The notes: generated by a model from the letters alone, not told the origin. DNA of 64,000 nucleotides from Rhizosaccharibacter radicis (GCA_024508355.1 JAMZEJ010000009.1:160052-224051), one strand, 5' to 3'. Numbered from the stretch's first letter, positions 34,673-43,660 are shown. Program-made: numbers and translations.

Positions 34673-35753
34673 GGACGTCCTCGGTCATTCTCGGCTGCGC
34701 CACGAGACGTTGCCCGTGGCGGAAGAAGGCGGCGTGGGAGATCGGACACTCGATCGACACCGTGTCGCCGGGCGCGAAGGGCGCGCGGGGCGGCGTGCGG
34801 GCACGGAGCGTGGCGCTCCCGGCGCGCAGCAGCAGCAGGTACTGGCCGCCGACGGTGATGGCGCGCCGCAGAACCTGCGCCGGCACGGGAAGCGCGCCTG
34901 CGGGTCCCACCAGGATGCGTTCGGGGCGGATGCCGAGTTGCAATCCCTCCGGGTCGCCGTCCGGCAGCCGGAAGGGCGACGGGAAGCCGTCGAACCGCGC
35001 CACGCCGCCCTGCGGACGGGGCTCCAGGAAGTTCATGCCGGGGTTGCCGAGGAACCAGCCTCCGAAGGCGCTTTCCGGCCGGTCGTACAGCGCATGCGGC
35101 GCGTCGCACTGGGTGATGGCGCCGTCGCGCATCAGGGCGATGCGGTCGGCGAGCGTCATCGCCTCGGTCTGGTCGTGGGTGACGTAGATGATGGTCTGCC
35201 GCAGCCGGGCACGGAACTGCTTGAAGGCGCGGATGAGCTGCGTCTTGGCGTGCACCTCCACGTTGGTGGTGGGCTCGTCGAACAGGATCACCGCGCAATC
35301 GCGGGCCACCGCGCGGGCCACCGCGACGCGCTGGCGCGTGCCGACATCGAGCGCGTCGATCCCGGCGGCGCGGCGATCCTGGAGCTGCATCACCTCCAGC
35401 ACCTCGTCCACGCGCGCCCGGCGTCCGGCGGCCGACAGGCGGCGATCGTCGCGAAGCGCGAGCTCGACGTTCTCCGCGACCGAAAGGGTGCGGTACATCA
35501 CGGGATACTGGAACACCATCGCGACGTCGCGGTCGCGCGCCGGCTTGCCGGTGACGTCGCGCCCATCGAACAGGATGCGTCCGCCGGTGGGCGTGTCGAG
35601 GCCGGCGATCATGCGCATCAGGGTGGTCTTGCCGCACCCCGACGGGCCCAGCAGGCAGGTGACGCTGCCATCGGGAAAGGTGAAGTCGGTGGGCTGCACC
35701 GCCTGCGTGGCCCCGAAGGCGCGGCCGACGCCGCGCAGCACGATCTCGCTCAT
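34665..35753 (-). CDS. ABC transporter ATPase, GlpT-like, with degenerate signature motif
   Basis: 362 residues. Walker A GPSGCGKTT (36-44) and Walker B AVILFDEP with the catalytic Glu160 are intact, and the H-loop is in YVTHDQTEAM. The signature LSGGQ is replaced by LDVGT (135-139), and the D-loop is altered. The segment IYVTHDQTEAMTLADRI and the FLGNPGMNF stretch recall GlpT-type ATPases of the GlpSTPQV glycerol transporter. A C-terminal MalK-like OB domain (TOBE) follows. Couples with the next-upstream ATPase to drive the two permeases. Overlaps that gene by four bases. Confidence 0.92.
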   Translation of the reverse strand: MSEIVLRGVGRAFGATQAVQPTDFTFPDGSVTCLLGPSGCGKTTLMRMIAGLDTPTGGRILFDGRDVTGKPARDRDVAMVFQYPVMYRTLSVAENVELALRDDRRLSAAGRRARVDEVLEVMQLQDRRAAGIDALDVGTRQRVAVARAVARDCAVILFDEPTTNVEVHAKTQLIRAFKQFRARLRQTIIYVTHDQTEAMTLADRIALMRDGAITQCDAPHALYDRPESAFGGWFLGNPGMNFLEPRPQGGVARFDGFPSPFRLPDGDPEGLQLGIRPERILVGPAGALPVPAQVLRRAITVGGQYLLLLRAGSATLRARTPPRAPFAPGDTVSIECPISHAAFFRHGQRLVAQPRMTEDVHA

Positions 35754-36838
35754 CGCGATGCTCCCCCGGCGGCGGGACGGCCGGTCGCCGTGTCGAACAT
35801 CGCAAGCTCCGCGGAAGGGATCGCGAACGACACCTCCTGCCCCACTTCCAGTCCGGCGATCGCGTCATTGGCCGGCACGGCCACCAGTCGCAGGCCGGGC
35901 ACGTCGAGATACACCACGCTTTCGGCACCGAGATTCTCGATCAGCCCGACCCGCGCGACGCCGCCAAGCCCCCGCACGGGCTGCATCCCGGGCGGCAGCA
36001 GCATGATTTGTTCGGGCCGGACGGCGACCGACAGCGCGTCTCCGGCCCCGCTTTCCGGCACAGGCAGCGTCCCGAGCGAGGTGACGCACGCGCCTCCTTC
36101 GCGGCGCCCGGGCAGGACGTTGCAGCGGGGAAAGCCGATCAGTTCCGCCGCCCGGAGATGCGGCGGCGCGTGGTAGACGGCATCGGCGTCGCCGTCGGCC
36201 ACGAGGCGGCCGGCATCGAGCACCAGCAGGCGGTCCGCCATGGCGAGCGCTTCGAGCGAATCCGAGGTCGCATACAGGAAGGTGGCGCCCAGCACGGCGC
36301 GCAAATCCTTGAGCTCGTCCATCAGCGCCTCGCGGAGCTTAAAGTCGAGGCCGACCAGGGGATCGTCGAGCACGAACGCGCGCGCGCGCTTGAGCATGCC
36401 GCGGGCGATCGCCACGCGCTGCTTCTCGCCGCCGCTGAGCTGTGACGGCAGCTTGGCGAGCAGCCGGGTGATGCGCAGCAGCGTCGCCGCCTCGTCCACC
36501 CGGCGCGTGATCTCGCCTGGCGCCGCGCGCTGCATGCGCAGCGGATAGGCGATGTTGTCGAACACGCTCAGGTGGGGAAACAGCGCGAAGGATTGGGGCA
36601 CGTAGCCGATGGGCCGGTCGCCGGGCTCGATGCGCTCGAGCGGAAGCCCGTCCAGCAGCAGCGCGCCCGCGTCGGGCGTCTCCAGCCCGACCAGCAGCCG
36701 CAGCAGCACGGATTTTCCGGCATGCGGCGGTCCGCAAAGCACGCACAGGCTGTCGGGCGGCACGATGAAGGAGATGTCGTCCAGCACCCGCCGGCCCTTG
36801 AACGACTTGGACACGCCGCGAACGACGATGCCGCTCAT
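35750..36838 (-). CDS. ABC transporter ATPase, GlpS-like, with Asp in place of the catalytic Glu
   Basis: 362 residues. Walker A GPPHAGKS (36-43) and a good signature LSGGE (134-138) are seen, but Walker B ends VLDDP: the catalytic Glu is Asp159. The FKLREALMDELKDLRAVLGATFLYATSDSLEAL stretch matches the GlpS-type half of asymmetric importers. A TOBE-like C-terminal domain follows. Paired with the GlpT-like ATPase whose signature is lost, only one of the two composite ATP sites would have both an intact signature and a catalytic Glu. Overlaps neighbours by four bases on both sides. Confidence 0.92.
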   Translation of the reverse strand: MSGIVVRGVSKSFKGRRVLDDISFIVPPDSLCVLCGPPHAGKSVLLRLLVGLETPDAGALLLDGLPLERIEPGDRPIGYVPQSFALFPHLSVFDNIAYPLRMQRAAPGEITRRVDEAATLLRITRLLAKLPSQLSGGEKQRVAIARGMLKRARAFVLDDPLVGLDFKLREALMDELKDLRAVLGATFLYATSDSLEALAMADRLLVLDAGRLVADGDADAVYHAPPHLRAAELIGFPRCNVLPGRREGGACVTSLGTLPVPESGAGDALSVAVRPEQIMLLPPGMQPVRGLGGVARVGLIENLGAESVVYLDVPGLRLVAVPANDAIAGLEVGQEVSFAIPSAELAMFDTATGRPAAGGASR

Positions 36839-37137
36839 GGCTCGTCGCCCCCCTGCCCGAGCGAGGCCAGCACCGGCACCAGCAGGATGCCGATCACGAA
36901 GATCGCCGCCACCACGGCGAGGATCACGGCGGACTGGATCATCGCGCGCCTCGGGCCGGCGTCGCGCGGCAGGTTGCCGACCGCGATGTTGAGCAGGGTG
37001 GCGACGATCACCACCAGGAGGCCCACCCGGTAGAGCGCGAAGCTCCACCATTGCAGCACCAGCAGGAAGCCGGCGCCCATGACCAGCAGCAACGCCGCTT
37101 CCGCGCGCGGCACGATCGGCCGGGAAGAATGGCGCAT
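36835..37137 (-). CDS. Small membrane protein of the sugar ABC operon
   Basis: 100 residues with three hydrophobic segments (residues ~14-32, 36-54 and ~66-90). No family is recognised. It lies between permease and ATPase genes, overlapping the ATPase start by four bases and ending the permease gap with three bases. GlpSTPQV-type operons also carry a small membrane protein at a similar position, so an accessory transporter subunit is likely (inference). Confidence 0.75.
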   Translation of the reverse strand: MRHSSRPIVPRAEAALLLVMGAGFLLVLQWWSFALYRVGLLVVIVATLLNIAVGNLPRDAGPRRAMIQSAVILAVVAAIFVIGILLVPVLASLGQGGDEP

Positions 37138-37140
37138 CGC

Positions 37141-37965
37141 TCAGACCTCCCCGCGCACGGTGCCGAAGGTCATGCCGACCAGCAGGAAGCGCTGGAACAG
37201 GAACACCACCAGGATCGGCGGGATGATGTAGAGGGTGGTCACCACCGACACGAAGGTCCAGTCCACCCCGCCGCCGGAATACAGCCCGGTGGCGAGCGCC
37301 ACGGGGATGTTGGCGGTGCGGGGGCCGCCGATGATGTAGTTGAACAGGAACTCGTTCCACACGAAGATGAAGTTGAAGATCAGCGCCGCGATGACGCCGG
37401 GCATGACCTGCGGAAAGATCAGCCGCGCGATGACGCGGAACCAGCCAGCACCGTTGACGAGGCCGGTCTCGTCGAACCGGACCGACACGCCATCGATGAA
37501 GCCCTTGAGGATCCAGACCGAGAACGGGATGGAGAACATCGCGTAGAACAGGATCACGCCGGCATAGCTGTCCTTCCAGCCGAGCCCGACATACATCAGG
37601 TAGATCGGCAGGATCGCGGCCGACCCCGGCAGCATGCGGATCGACAGCAGCAGGAACATCAGGAACGCGGTGCCGCGCGGCTTGAAGCGCGAGAACGAGA
37701 ACGCGGCCAGAAACGACACCGCCACGGCGATCACCACCGCCGAGCAGGACAGCAGCAGGCTGTTCAGGAAGCCCCACAGGATGTGCGGGTTGGACAGCAC
37801 GCGCTCGTAGTTCGCGAGCGTGGGGCGGAACAGCAGCACCGGAGGCACCGACAGGATCTGGGTCGCGGTCTTGAACGAGGAGAGCACGATCCAGGCCACG
37901 GGCGCGAAGAACAGCAGCGCCACCAGCCACAGCAGCGCGTGGTAGAGATGGGTGCGCAGAGTCAT
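37141..37965 (-). CDS. Carbohydrate ABC transporter permease (MalG type)
   Basis: 274 residues, six membrane segments. ETGLVNGAGWFRVIARLIFPQVMPGVIAALIFNFIFVWNEFLF contains the EAA coupling loop (DGAxxxGxxxxxxxxxxP) of binding-protein-dependent permeases. Forms the inner-membrane channel with the upstream permease. ATG 37965 overlaps the previous stop by four bases. Confidence 0.93.
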   Translation of the reverse strand: MTLRTHLYHALLWLVALLFFAPVAWIVLSSFKTATQILSVPPVLLFRPTLANYERVLSNPHILWGFLNSLLLSCSAVVIAVAVSFLAAFSFSRFKPRGTAFLMFLLLSIRMLPGSAAILPIYLMYVGLGWKDSYAGVILFYAMFSIPFSVWILKGFIDGVSVRFDETGLVNGAGWFRVIARLIFPQVMPGVIAALIFNFIFVWNEFLFNYIIGGPRTANIPVALATGLYSGGGVDWTFVSVVTTLYIIPPILVVFLFQRFLLVGMTFGTVRGEV

Positions 37966-38933
37966 GCGGGCATGTCCTGCTTGCGGCGTTCGCGCGCGTG
38001 GAGCACGAAGATGAAGGTCGCGGTGAACGCGATCGAGATCAGCAGCAGGATCACGGCGAGCGCCGAGCTCCAGCCCATGCTGAACACCTCGAAGGCGCGG
38101 CGATACAGCATGATGGCGACCAGCTGGGTGGTGGAGCCCGGACCGCCGAAGGTCATGTCGTAGATCAGGTCCATCGTCTTGAAGGCGTCGATGGTCCTGA
38201 GCAGGATGCCGAGCATCAGGATGAACTTGCCGTGGTGCAGGATCACCAGCCGCAGGCGCTGCAGAAAAGACAGCCGGTCGATCTCGGCCGCTTCCAGCTC
38301 GGCCTTGGGCACGGACGCCAGCGCGGCCAGCGTCATCAGCACCATGAACGGCGTCCACATCCACACGTCCACCGCCAGCACGGAGCCGAAGGCGGTGCGC
38401 GCATCGCCGAGGAAGTTCACCGTGGGAAGGCCGAGGCCGCGCAGCATGGCCGACAAAACGCCGAAGGTCGGATCGTAGATCAGGCGCCAGAAGGTGCCGG
38501 CGGCGACGGGTGTCAGCACCATGGGCGTGAACAGCATGGTGAGGGCCACGCGCCGGCCCGGCAGGCGCTGGCTGTTCCAGAACAGCAGGCCGAGCAGCAG
38601 CCCGAGCACGGTCTCGATGCCCACCGCCAGGATCACGAACAGGAAGGTGCGGCTGAGCGCCAGCCACACCTCGCTGTCCTGGAGGATGGACTCGAAGTTG
38701 CCGAACCCGGTGAAGATCGGCGGCCGGCCGCTGGTGAGCGAGAACCGGTAGAAGGACAACCCCAGGAGCCACAGGGTCGGCACCGTGTTCCACACGATGA
38801 AGAACAGCAGCACCGGCACCAGGAGCAGCGTCGGCAGCACCGAGCGGCGCTGCAGCAGGGCCGCGAGGCGCGCGCCCACCCCGGGCGGATCCGACAGCGC
38901 GTGCGTGGCGGAGACGCCCGGGGCGGTGTCCAT
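37962..38933 (-). CDS. Carbohydrate ABC transporter permease (MalF type)
   Basis: 323 residues, six membrane segments after an N-terminal cytoplasmic leader. AEIDRLSFLQRLRLVILHHGKFILMLGILLRTIDAF carries the EAA-type coupling loop in degenerate form (ELEAAEID). The FTGFGNFESIL opening and TMLFTPMVLTPVAAGTFWRLI are typical of sugar permeases of this class. Two bases separate it from the binding-protein stop, so the genes are tightly packed. Confidence 0.93.
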   Translation of the reverse strand: MDTAPGVSATHALSDPPGVGARLAALLQRRSVLPTLLLVPVLLFFIVWNTVPTLWLLGLSFYRFSLTSGRPPIFTGFGNFESILQDSEVWLALSRTFLFVILAVGIETVLGLLLGLLFWNSQRLPGRRVALTMLFTPMVLTPVAAGTFWRLIYDPTFGVLSAMLRGLGLPTVNFLGDARTAFGSVLAVDVWMWTPFMVLMTLAALASVPKAELEAAEIDRLSFLQRLRLVILHHGKFILMLGILLRTIDAFKTMDLIYDMTFGGPGSTTQLVAIMLYRRAFEVFSMGWSSALAVILLLISIAFTATFIFVLHARERRKQDMPA

Positions 38934-38935
38934 GG

Positions 38936-40417
38936 CTAGAGCCTGATGCCGTTGCAGGCGGCGCTGGGCGCCTTCTGCGCGGTGCCGCCGTCATAAAGGA
39001 TCTTCTGCTGGCGACAGGCGATGTAGTCGAGCGTGTGCTTCGGGTCGTTCACCTGGCCGGTGGCGAACGCAGTGAAGCCTTCCTGCTGCACCGACAGGAG
39101 GTCGGCATAGGCGGGGTCGTGCCAGAAGTCGCTGCTGTTCTGCAGCATGTATTTGTAGGCCCGGTACCAGGGCTGGATGGAATCGAAGTCCGGCCTCGTC
39201 AGCGTCGCCTTGTCGCACGGATTGCCGCCATGCTTGGCGAAGGCGAGCGAGGTTTCGGGCGTGTACCACCATTCCATGAAGTCGAGCGCGACCTCGCGGT
39301 GGGCCGCGTCGTTGAAGGCGTTGATGACCCAGGGCTGGCCGCCGATGATGTAGTTGCGGTTGTGCTTTCCGTCGGCGCCAGGGAAATAGGGCGTCGGCAC
39401 CACCATCACCTTGCCCTTGAGGCTGTCGGTGATCATGGCCGGGCCGACCGCGCACCATTGCAGCGCCGAGAACAGCTTGCCCTGCGCGAACGCGTCGATC
39501 AGCTCGCCGACGCCGTAGTTGATGGCGCTCTTGGGCATGTACTGGAGCAGGCTCTTGTAGGTCGAGAGCGCGCGGGCGTTGGAGTCCGTGTTCAGGATGC
39601 CCTCGACCTGGCCGGTCTTGGGGTCCCACACGTCGCCGCCGGTGCTGCGCATCAGCGACATCACCGGGTCGCTGATGAAGTCGTATTCGCGCGAGTACTG
39701 CGCGCCGAAGCCGTTGAAGCCCTTCTCCGGACGGTTGAAGAACTCGATCACCTTGGTGAAGTCGTCGAAGGACAGCGCCTCGAAATCCTCCCAGCTGGTC
39801 GGCAGCTTGCGGCCATACTTCTTCTGGAAGTTGTCGGCCTCGCCGGGCGCGTTGAGCAGGTCGGTGCGGATGTAGAGCCCCATGCAGTCGCCTTCCTGGG
39901 GCAGGCCCCAGCGGTGCTTGGAGCCGTCCGGATAGGTCTGGTAGGCGGCGCGCACGACGGGCGAGAACCACTCGATGTCCAGCCCCTTGCGCTGGGCGAT
40001 GTACTTGTCGAGCGGCAGGATCCATTTCGGCTGAGCCAGCGCGCCGAGCCACTGGCTGTCCGAGATGATGATGTTGTATTCGGCCGAGCGGGTGGCCAGC
40101 GAGGTGGCGGCCTTCTGGAACAGCTGGCTGAACGGCGCTTCGGTATAGGAGAAATCGACGTCGTAGCCGTAGCGGTCCTTGGCGTATCGCTTGAAGTCCG
40201 GCGCCAGGTCCACGCCCAGCTTGGACGGCGTCCAGCCGGCGATGCCCAGGATCGCCATGTGGATGGACTGGCCCTTGAGCGGATGATCGGCCGCCCGTGC
40301 CCGGCGGGGCGAACCCAGCACCGCCGCCGCGCCGGCGAGCCCCATTCCGGCGCCGAGGCCCGCGAGCAGCGTGCGCCGCCCGAGCTCGCGTCGTTGTCCG
40401 TGTTCGGTCTGCTTCAT
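38936..40417 (-). CDS. Tat-exported sugar ABC transporter substrate-binding protein
   Basis: 493 residues. A twin-arginine signal (RRTLLAGLGAGMGLAGAAAVL, cleavage after ARA) directs a folded protein to the periplasm, unusual for most sugar-binding proteins but common in GlpV-like ones. The mature part is a type I/II extracellular binding protein with GLPQEGDCMGLYIRTDLL, an EALSFDDFTKVIEFFNRPEKGF and a WWYTPETSLAF segment. The ligand is unknown. ATG 40417 has GGAGGG about six bases upstream. It follows the aldolase/dehydrogenase gene by 89 bases. Confidence 0.92.
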   Translation of the reverse strand: MKQTEHGQRRELGRRTLLAGLGAGMGLAGAAAVLGSPRRARAADHPLKGQSIHMAILGIAGWTPSKLGVDLAPDFKRYAKDRYGYDVDFSYTEAPFSQLFQKAATSLATRSAEYNIIISDSQWLGALAQPKWILPLDKYIAQRKGLDIEWFSPVVRAAYQTYPDGSKHRWGLPQEGDCMGLYIRTDLLNAPGEADNFQKKYGRKLPTSWEDFEALSFDDFTKVIEFFNRPEKGFNGFGAQYSREYDFISDPVMSLMRSTGGDVWDPKTGQVEGILNTDSNARALSTYKSLLQYMPKSAINYGVGELIDAFAQGKLFSALQWCAVGPAMITDSLKGKVMVVPTPYFPGADGKHNRNYIIGGQPWVINAFNDAAHREVALDFMEWWYTPETSLAFAKHGGNPCDKATLTRPDFDSIQPWYRAYKYMLQNSSDFWHDPAYADLLSVQQEGFTAFATGQVNDPKHTLDYIACRQQKILYDGGTAQKAPSAACNGIRL

Positions 40418-40506
40418 CGAACCCTCCCTGTGCCGTCCGCTTCGAGCGGATCTCGCTGCTGGTTCGTCCCGGCTCCGGTCGCGTCCCGGGGCCGGCGGAC
40501 GTCGTC

Positions 40507-42567
40507 CTAGCGCATCATCGCCGCCACGTTGCCGCCATCGATCGTGACCACGTTGCCCGTCGTGCGCTCCATCATCGCGGAGAACACCATCGCCTGTGCC
40601 ACGTCGGCGGCGCGCACCTCCGCGCGCAGCAGATTGCCGCGCAGGTAGGTATCCTCGTCCACGCCGCGCGCGCTGGCCCGCTCGCGGATCATCTCCGGCG
40701 ACAACAGGCTGGAACGGATGCGGTCGGGATTGACCGCGTTGACGCGGATGCCGTCCGCCCCGTGCTCCAGGGCGTATTGCCGCATCAGCGCCATCAGCGC
40801 CGCCTTGGACGTGCCGTAGGCGCCGAAGCCGCTGCCCGGATTGACCGCCTGCTTCGACACGTTGAACAGCAGCACGCCGCCCATCCCCTGCCGCTTCAGG
40901 ATCGACACGGCTGCGCGCGCCACGGTCTGATGGGCGAAGAAGTTGAGCTCGAACGATCGCCGCAGGACCTCGTCGGGCAACGCCTCCATCGTGCCGCCCT
41001 CGGCGCTGCCCGCGTTGGACACCACGATGTCGAGGCCGCCGAAGCGGCCGGCCACCGCCGCGAACGCTTCCCGCACCGCACCGGGGTCCGTCAGGTCGCA
41101 GCCCAGCGCCAGCGCACGGCCGCCGATCGCGTCGCGCGCCGCCATCGCCGCCGCCTCGTCGCGATCGATCACCGCGATGTCGGCGCCTGCGTCGCGGAAG
41201 GCCCGGGCGGCGGCGGCCCCGATCGCGCCGCCGCCGCCGGTGATCGCCACCACCCGTCGCGCCAGCGGCTTCTCGGCGCCGCGCCCGAGCTTGGCCTGTT
41301 CCAGCGACCAGTACTCCATGTCGAAATGGTCGGCCTCGGAGATGCTCTCGAAGCGGCCCACATCCTCGGCGTCCAGCACCGCGTCGATCCAGGCCTCTGC
41401 CACGTCCGCCGACACGAACGCTTCCGCCGCGTCGCGGCCGACGCCGACCAGACCGTGACCCGGCAGGAGGAACACCCGGGGCAGCGGGTCGAGCTGGCGC
41501 TTGATGCCGCCCACCCGCTGGTTGTTGCGGGCGAAATACGCGTCGTAGTCCCGCACGAAACCGGCGATGGCTGCGCGCGTCGCCTCGCGCCAGCCTTCCG
41601 GGTCGGCGCCCGTGGGGGCAGGCAGCAGGCAGGGCTTCGCCTTGATGCGGATCACCTGTTCGGGGGTGGCGACGCCGCGCGCGGCGTAGTCCGCCACGCC
41701 TTCGCCGTCGGTGAAGCGGCGGATGCGCTCGCTCGTGCGCGGGCTGAGCAGCCAGCGTGCGGGGGCACGCCCTTCCGCCGCCTCCGCCAGCAGGCCGCGC
41801 AGCACCGGCAGCACGTCCGGCAGCCCCGCGGACGCTTCCGGCAGCCGGACCGGATGGAACAGCGGGTTGGGCCGGGTGTTGGCCGCGACGAAGCGTTCGG
41901 CCTGGCTGACGAACTCGATCATCAGCTCGTAGGAGGTGCGCGCGTCGTCGTTGAAGGTGAAGATGCCGTGCTTGGCGAGGATCAGCCCGTCCACCGCGGG
42001 ATCGCGCTCGAAGGCTTCCGCGGCCGCCCTGGCGAGCTGGAAGCCCGGCATGATGTAGGGCACCACCCCCATCCGCCGTCCCCAGATCTCGCGGCAGGCG
42101 GCTTCCAGGTCCGGCAGCGCGGCGATCGCGGTGGAGGTGACCGAATGGGTGTGGTCGATGAACTTGTGCGGCAGATAGGCGTGCAGCAGCGTTTCCACCG
42201 AAGGGTTCGGTGCCGCCGTGTCCAGCAGGTTCTGCCGCTGGGCGTTGACCATGTCCTCGTCGGACAGGCGGGGCAGCTCGCGCAGCCGGAACAAAGGCTC
42301 GAGCCGCACCGCGGGATGGCCGTCGGGCTCGATGGTGGCGAGGTCGCGGCCGCTGCCCTTGATGCACAGCACCCGCGTGGGCGTCCCGAACAGGTCGGGC
42401 ATCACGGTCTTCACCGAGGTGTTGCCGCCGCCATGCATCACCAGGCGCGGGTTGCTGCCGAGCAGCCGGGCGCCATAGGTGCGCAGGGCGAGATCGCCGT
42501 TCACGCCCTGCCGTTCATAGCGGGCGACCATGTCGCGCGCGTCCTGGTCGGACCAGAGACTGTCCAT
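40507..42567 (-). CDS. Bifunctional class II aldolase / short-chain dehydrogenase (RhaEW type)
   Basis: 686 residues. N-terminal zinc aldolase (residues 1-~400): MHGGGNTSVK, PHKFIDHTHSVTSTAI with zinc His, LAKHGIFTF. C-terminal SDR (~430-686): AITGGGGAIGAAAARAF, SNAGS, and catalytic YGTSK (Tyr-x-x-x-Lys). In RhaEW this fusion cleaves rhamnulose-1-phosphate and oxidises the lactaldehyde. No isomerase or FGGY kinase is nearby, so another substrate is possible. First gene of the operon; ATG 42567 has GGAAGAA nine bases upstream. Divergent from a SorC regulator. Confidence 0.92.
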   Translation of the reverse strand: MDSLWSDQDARDMVARYERQGVNGDLALRTYGARLLGSNPRLVMHGGGNTSVKTVMPDLFGTPTRVLCIKGSGRDLATIEPDGHPAVRLEPLFRLRELPRLSDEDMVNAQRQNLLDTAAPNPSVETLLHAYLPHKFIDHTHSVTSTAIAALPDLEAACREIWGRRMGVVPYIMPGFQLARAAAEAFERDPAVDGLILAKHGIFTFNDDARTSYELMIEFVSQAERFVAANTRPNPLFHPVRLPEASAGLPDVLPVLRGLLAEAAEGRAPARWLLSPRTSERIRRFTDGEGVADYAARGVATPEQVIRIKAKPCLLPAPTGADPEGWREATRAAIAGFVRDYDAYFARNNQRVGGIKRQLDPLPRVFLLPGHGLVGVGRDAAEAFVSADVAEAWIDAVLDAEDVGRFESISEADHFDMEYWSLEQAKLGRGAEKPLARRVVAITGGGGAIGAAAARAFRDAGADIAVIDRDEAAAMAARDAIGGRALALGCDLTDPGAVREAFAAVAGRFGGLDIVVSNAGSAEGGTMEALPDEVLRRSFELNFFAHQTVARAAVSILKRQGMGGVLLFNVSKQAVNPGSGFGAYGTSKAALMALMRQYALEHGADGIRVNAVNPDRIRSSLLSPEMIRERASARGVDEDTYLRGNLLRAEVRAADVAQAMVFSAMMERTTGNVVTIDGGNVAAMMR

Positions 42568-42634
42568 CGTTGTTTCTTCCGGTCTTCTTTCGGGACCGGC
42601 CCTTCCCCGTGGCCCGGAGGCTACGAACCAGCTA

Positions 42635-42675
42635 TGACAGATGTCAATGGATTCTGACAAAAGACAAAATCTGTC
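42635..42675. promoter_or_regulatory. Two inverted repeats, candidate SorC-family operators
   Basis: TGACAGATGTCA (42635-42646; TGACA arms, two-base centre) and GACAAAATCTGTC (42663-42675; GACA/TGTC arms, five-base centre), centres about 28 bases apart, plus a TGACA half-site between them. They lie in the divergent region between the sugar operon and its regulator and share the GACA/TGTC core. Confidence 0.6.
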
Positions 42676-43660
42676 GCCTTTCCGAGGCGGACGCGCCGCC
42701 GGCCGGCGGACGGGCGGGATGCCGGCGGCGTTCGGCGGCAGCCCGGTGGTATGGGCCGCGTGGCTGTACTACGAGGAAGGGCTGACCCAGGACGAGATCG
42801 CGCGTCGCATCGGCGTTTCGCGCGCGTCGGTGAACAACCTGCTGCAGACCGCGCGCGACGAGGGGGTGGTGACCATTTCCGTGGCGCCCGCGCATCTGAG
42901 CCGGGTATCGCTGGCGCAGGAGATCAGCGAGCGGTTCGGCATCGGCGAGTGCCTGGTGATCCCCGACGATGACGGGCGCCGGCCGGACCACGAGCGCGTG
43001 GGCGTCGCCGGGGCCCGCCTGCTGGCCGAGCGGCTGCAGCCGGACGACGTGCTGGGCGTGTCGTGGGGCCGCACCGTGCTGGCGCTGTCGGAAGCCCTGC
43101 CGTTCCGGCCCCTGCCCGGGCTGTCGGTGGTGCAGGTCACGGGCAGCGCGATCGGCACCTACCGCTTCGCCGCCGAGCTCTGCACTTCCAACATCGCCAA
43201 CCGGCTCGGCGGCCGCTGCATCTATCTCCACGCGCCGGGGATCGTGTCCCGCCCCGCCGTCAAGCGGGTGCTGATGGCCGAGCCGACGGTGCGCGAACAG
43301 TTCCACATCATCGGCTCATGCAACCGCATCGTGTTCGGCGTGGGCAGCGTGGAAAGCTCCTCCACCGCGTTCGAGAGCGGCTTCCTGACGCCGGGAGAAG
43401 CGCGGCCCTACATCGAGGCGGGCGCGGTGGGCGTGCTCGCCGGGCGCTTCCTGGACGGCCGCGGAAGCTTCGTCCGCGGCAGCATGGACGACCGGCTGAT
43501 CGGCATCACGCTGGACGCGATCCGGAGCGTGCCGGACCGGATCTGCGTCGCCGCCGGCCCTGCCAAGGTGGCGGCCATCCGGGCGACGATGGCGGGCGGC
43601 TTCGTCACGACCCTGGTCACGGACCAGCGCACGGCGACGGCACTTCTGGAAGCGCGCTGA
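42641..43660 (+). CDS. SorC/DeoR-like sugar-binding transcriptional regulator
   Basis: Up to 339 residues. An N-terminal helix-turn-helix (AWLYYEEGLTQDEIARRIGVSRASVNNLLQTARDEGVV) and a SorC sugar-phosphate-binding domain: GVSWGRTVLAL, VVQVTGSAIGTYRF, HAPGIVSRPAVKRVLM, and GVLAGRFLDGRG. Such proteins bind phosphorylated sugars as effectors and usually control an adjoining operon, here the divergent one. The start is unsure: ATG 42641 lies within the first operator-like repeat; ATG 42719, closer to the conserved part, may be used. Confidence 0.88.
   Translation: MSMDSDKRQNLSPFRGGRAAGRRTGGMPAAFGGSPVVWAAWLYYEEGLTQDEIARRIGVSRASVNNLLQTARDEGVVTISVAPAHLSRVSLAQEISERFGIGECLVIPDDDGRRPDHERVGVAGARLLAERLQPDDVLGVSWGRTVLALSEALPFRPLPGLSVVQVTGSAIGTYRFAAELCTSNIANRLGGRCIYLHAPGIVSRPAVKRVLMAEPTVREQFHIIGSCNRIVFGVGSVESSSTAFESGFLTPGEARPYIEAGAVGVLAGRFLDGRGSFVRGSMDDRLIGITLDAIRSVPDRICVAAGPAKVAAIRATMAGGFVTTLVTDQRTATALLEAR

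Noticed and set aside
38936..42367. A single 1143-codon minus-strand frame that would fuse something upstream to the sugar-binding protein
   Set aside because: The upstream part is the wrong frame of the aldolase/SDR gene; the binding protein has its own ATG at 40417, ribosome site and Tat signal.
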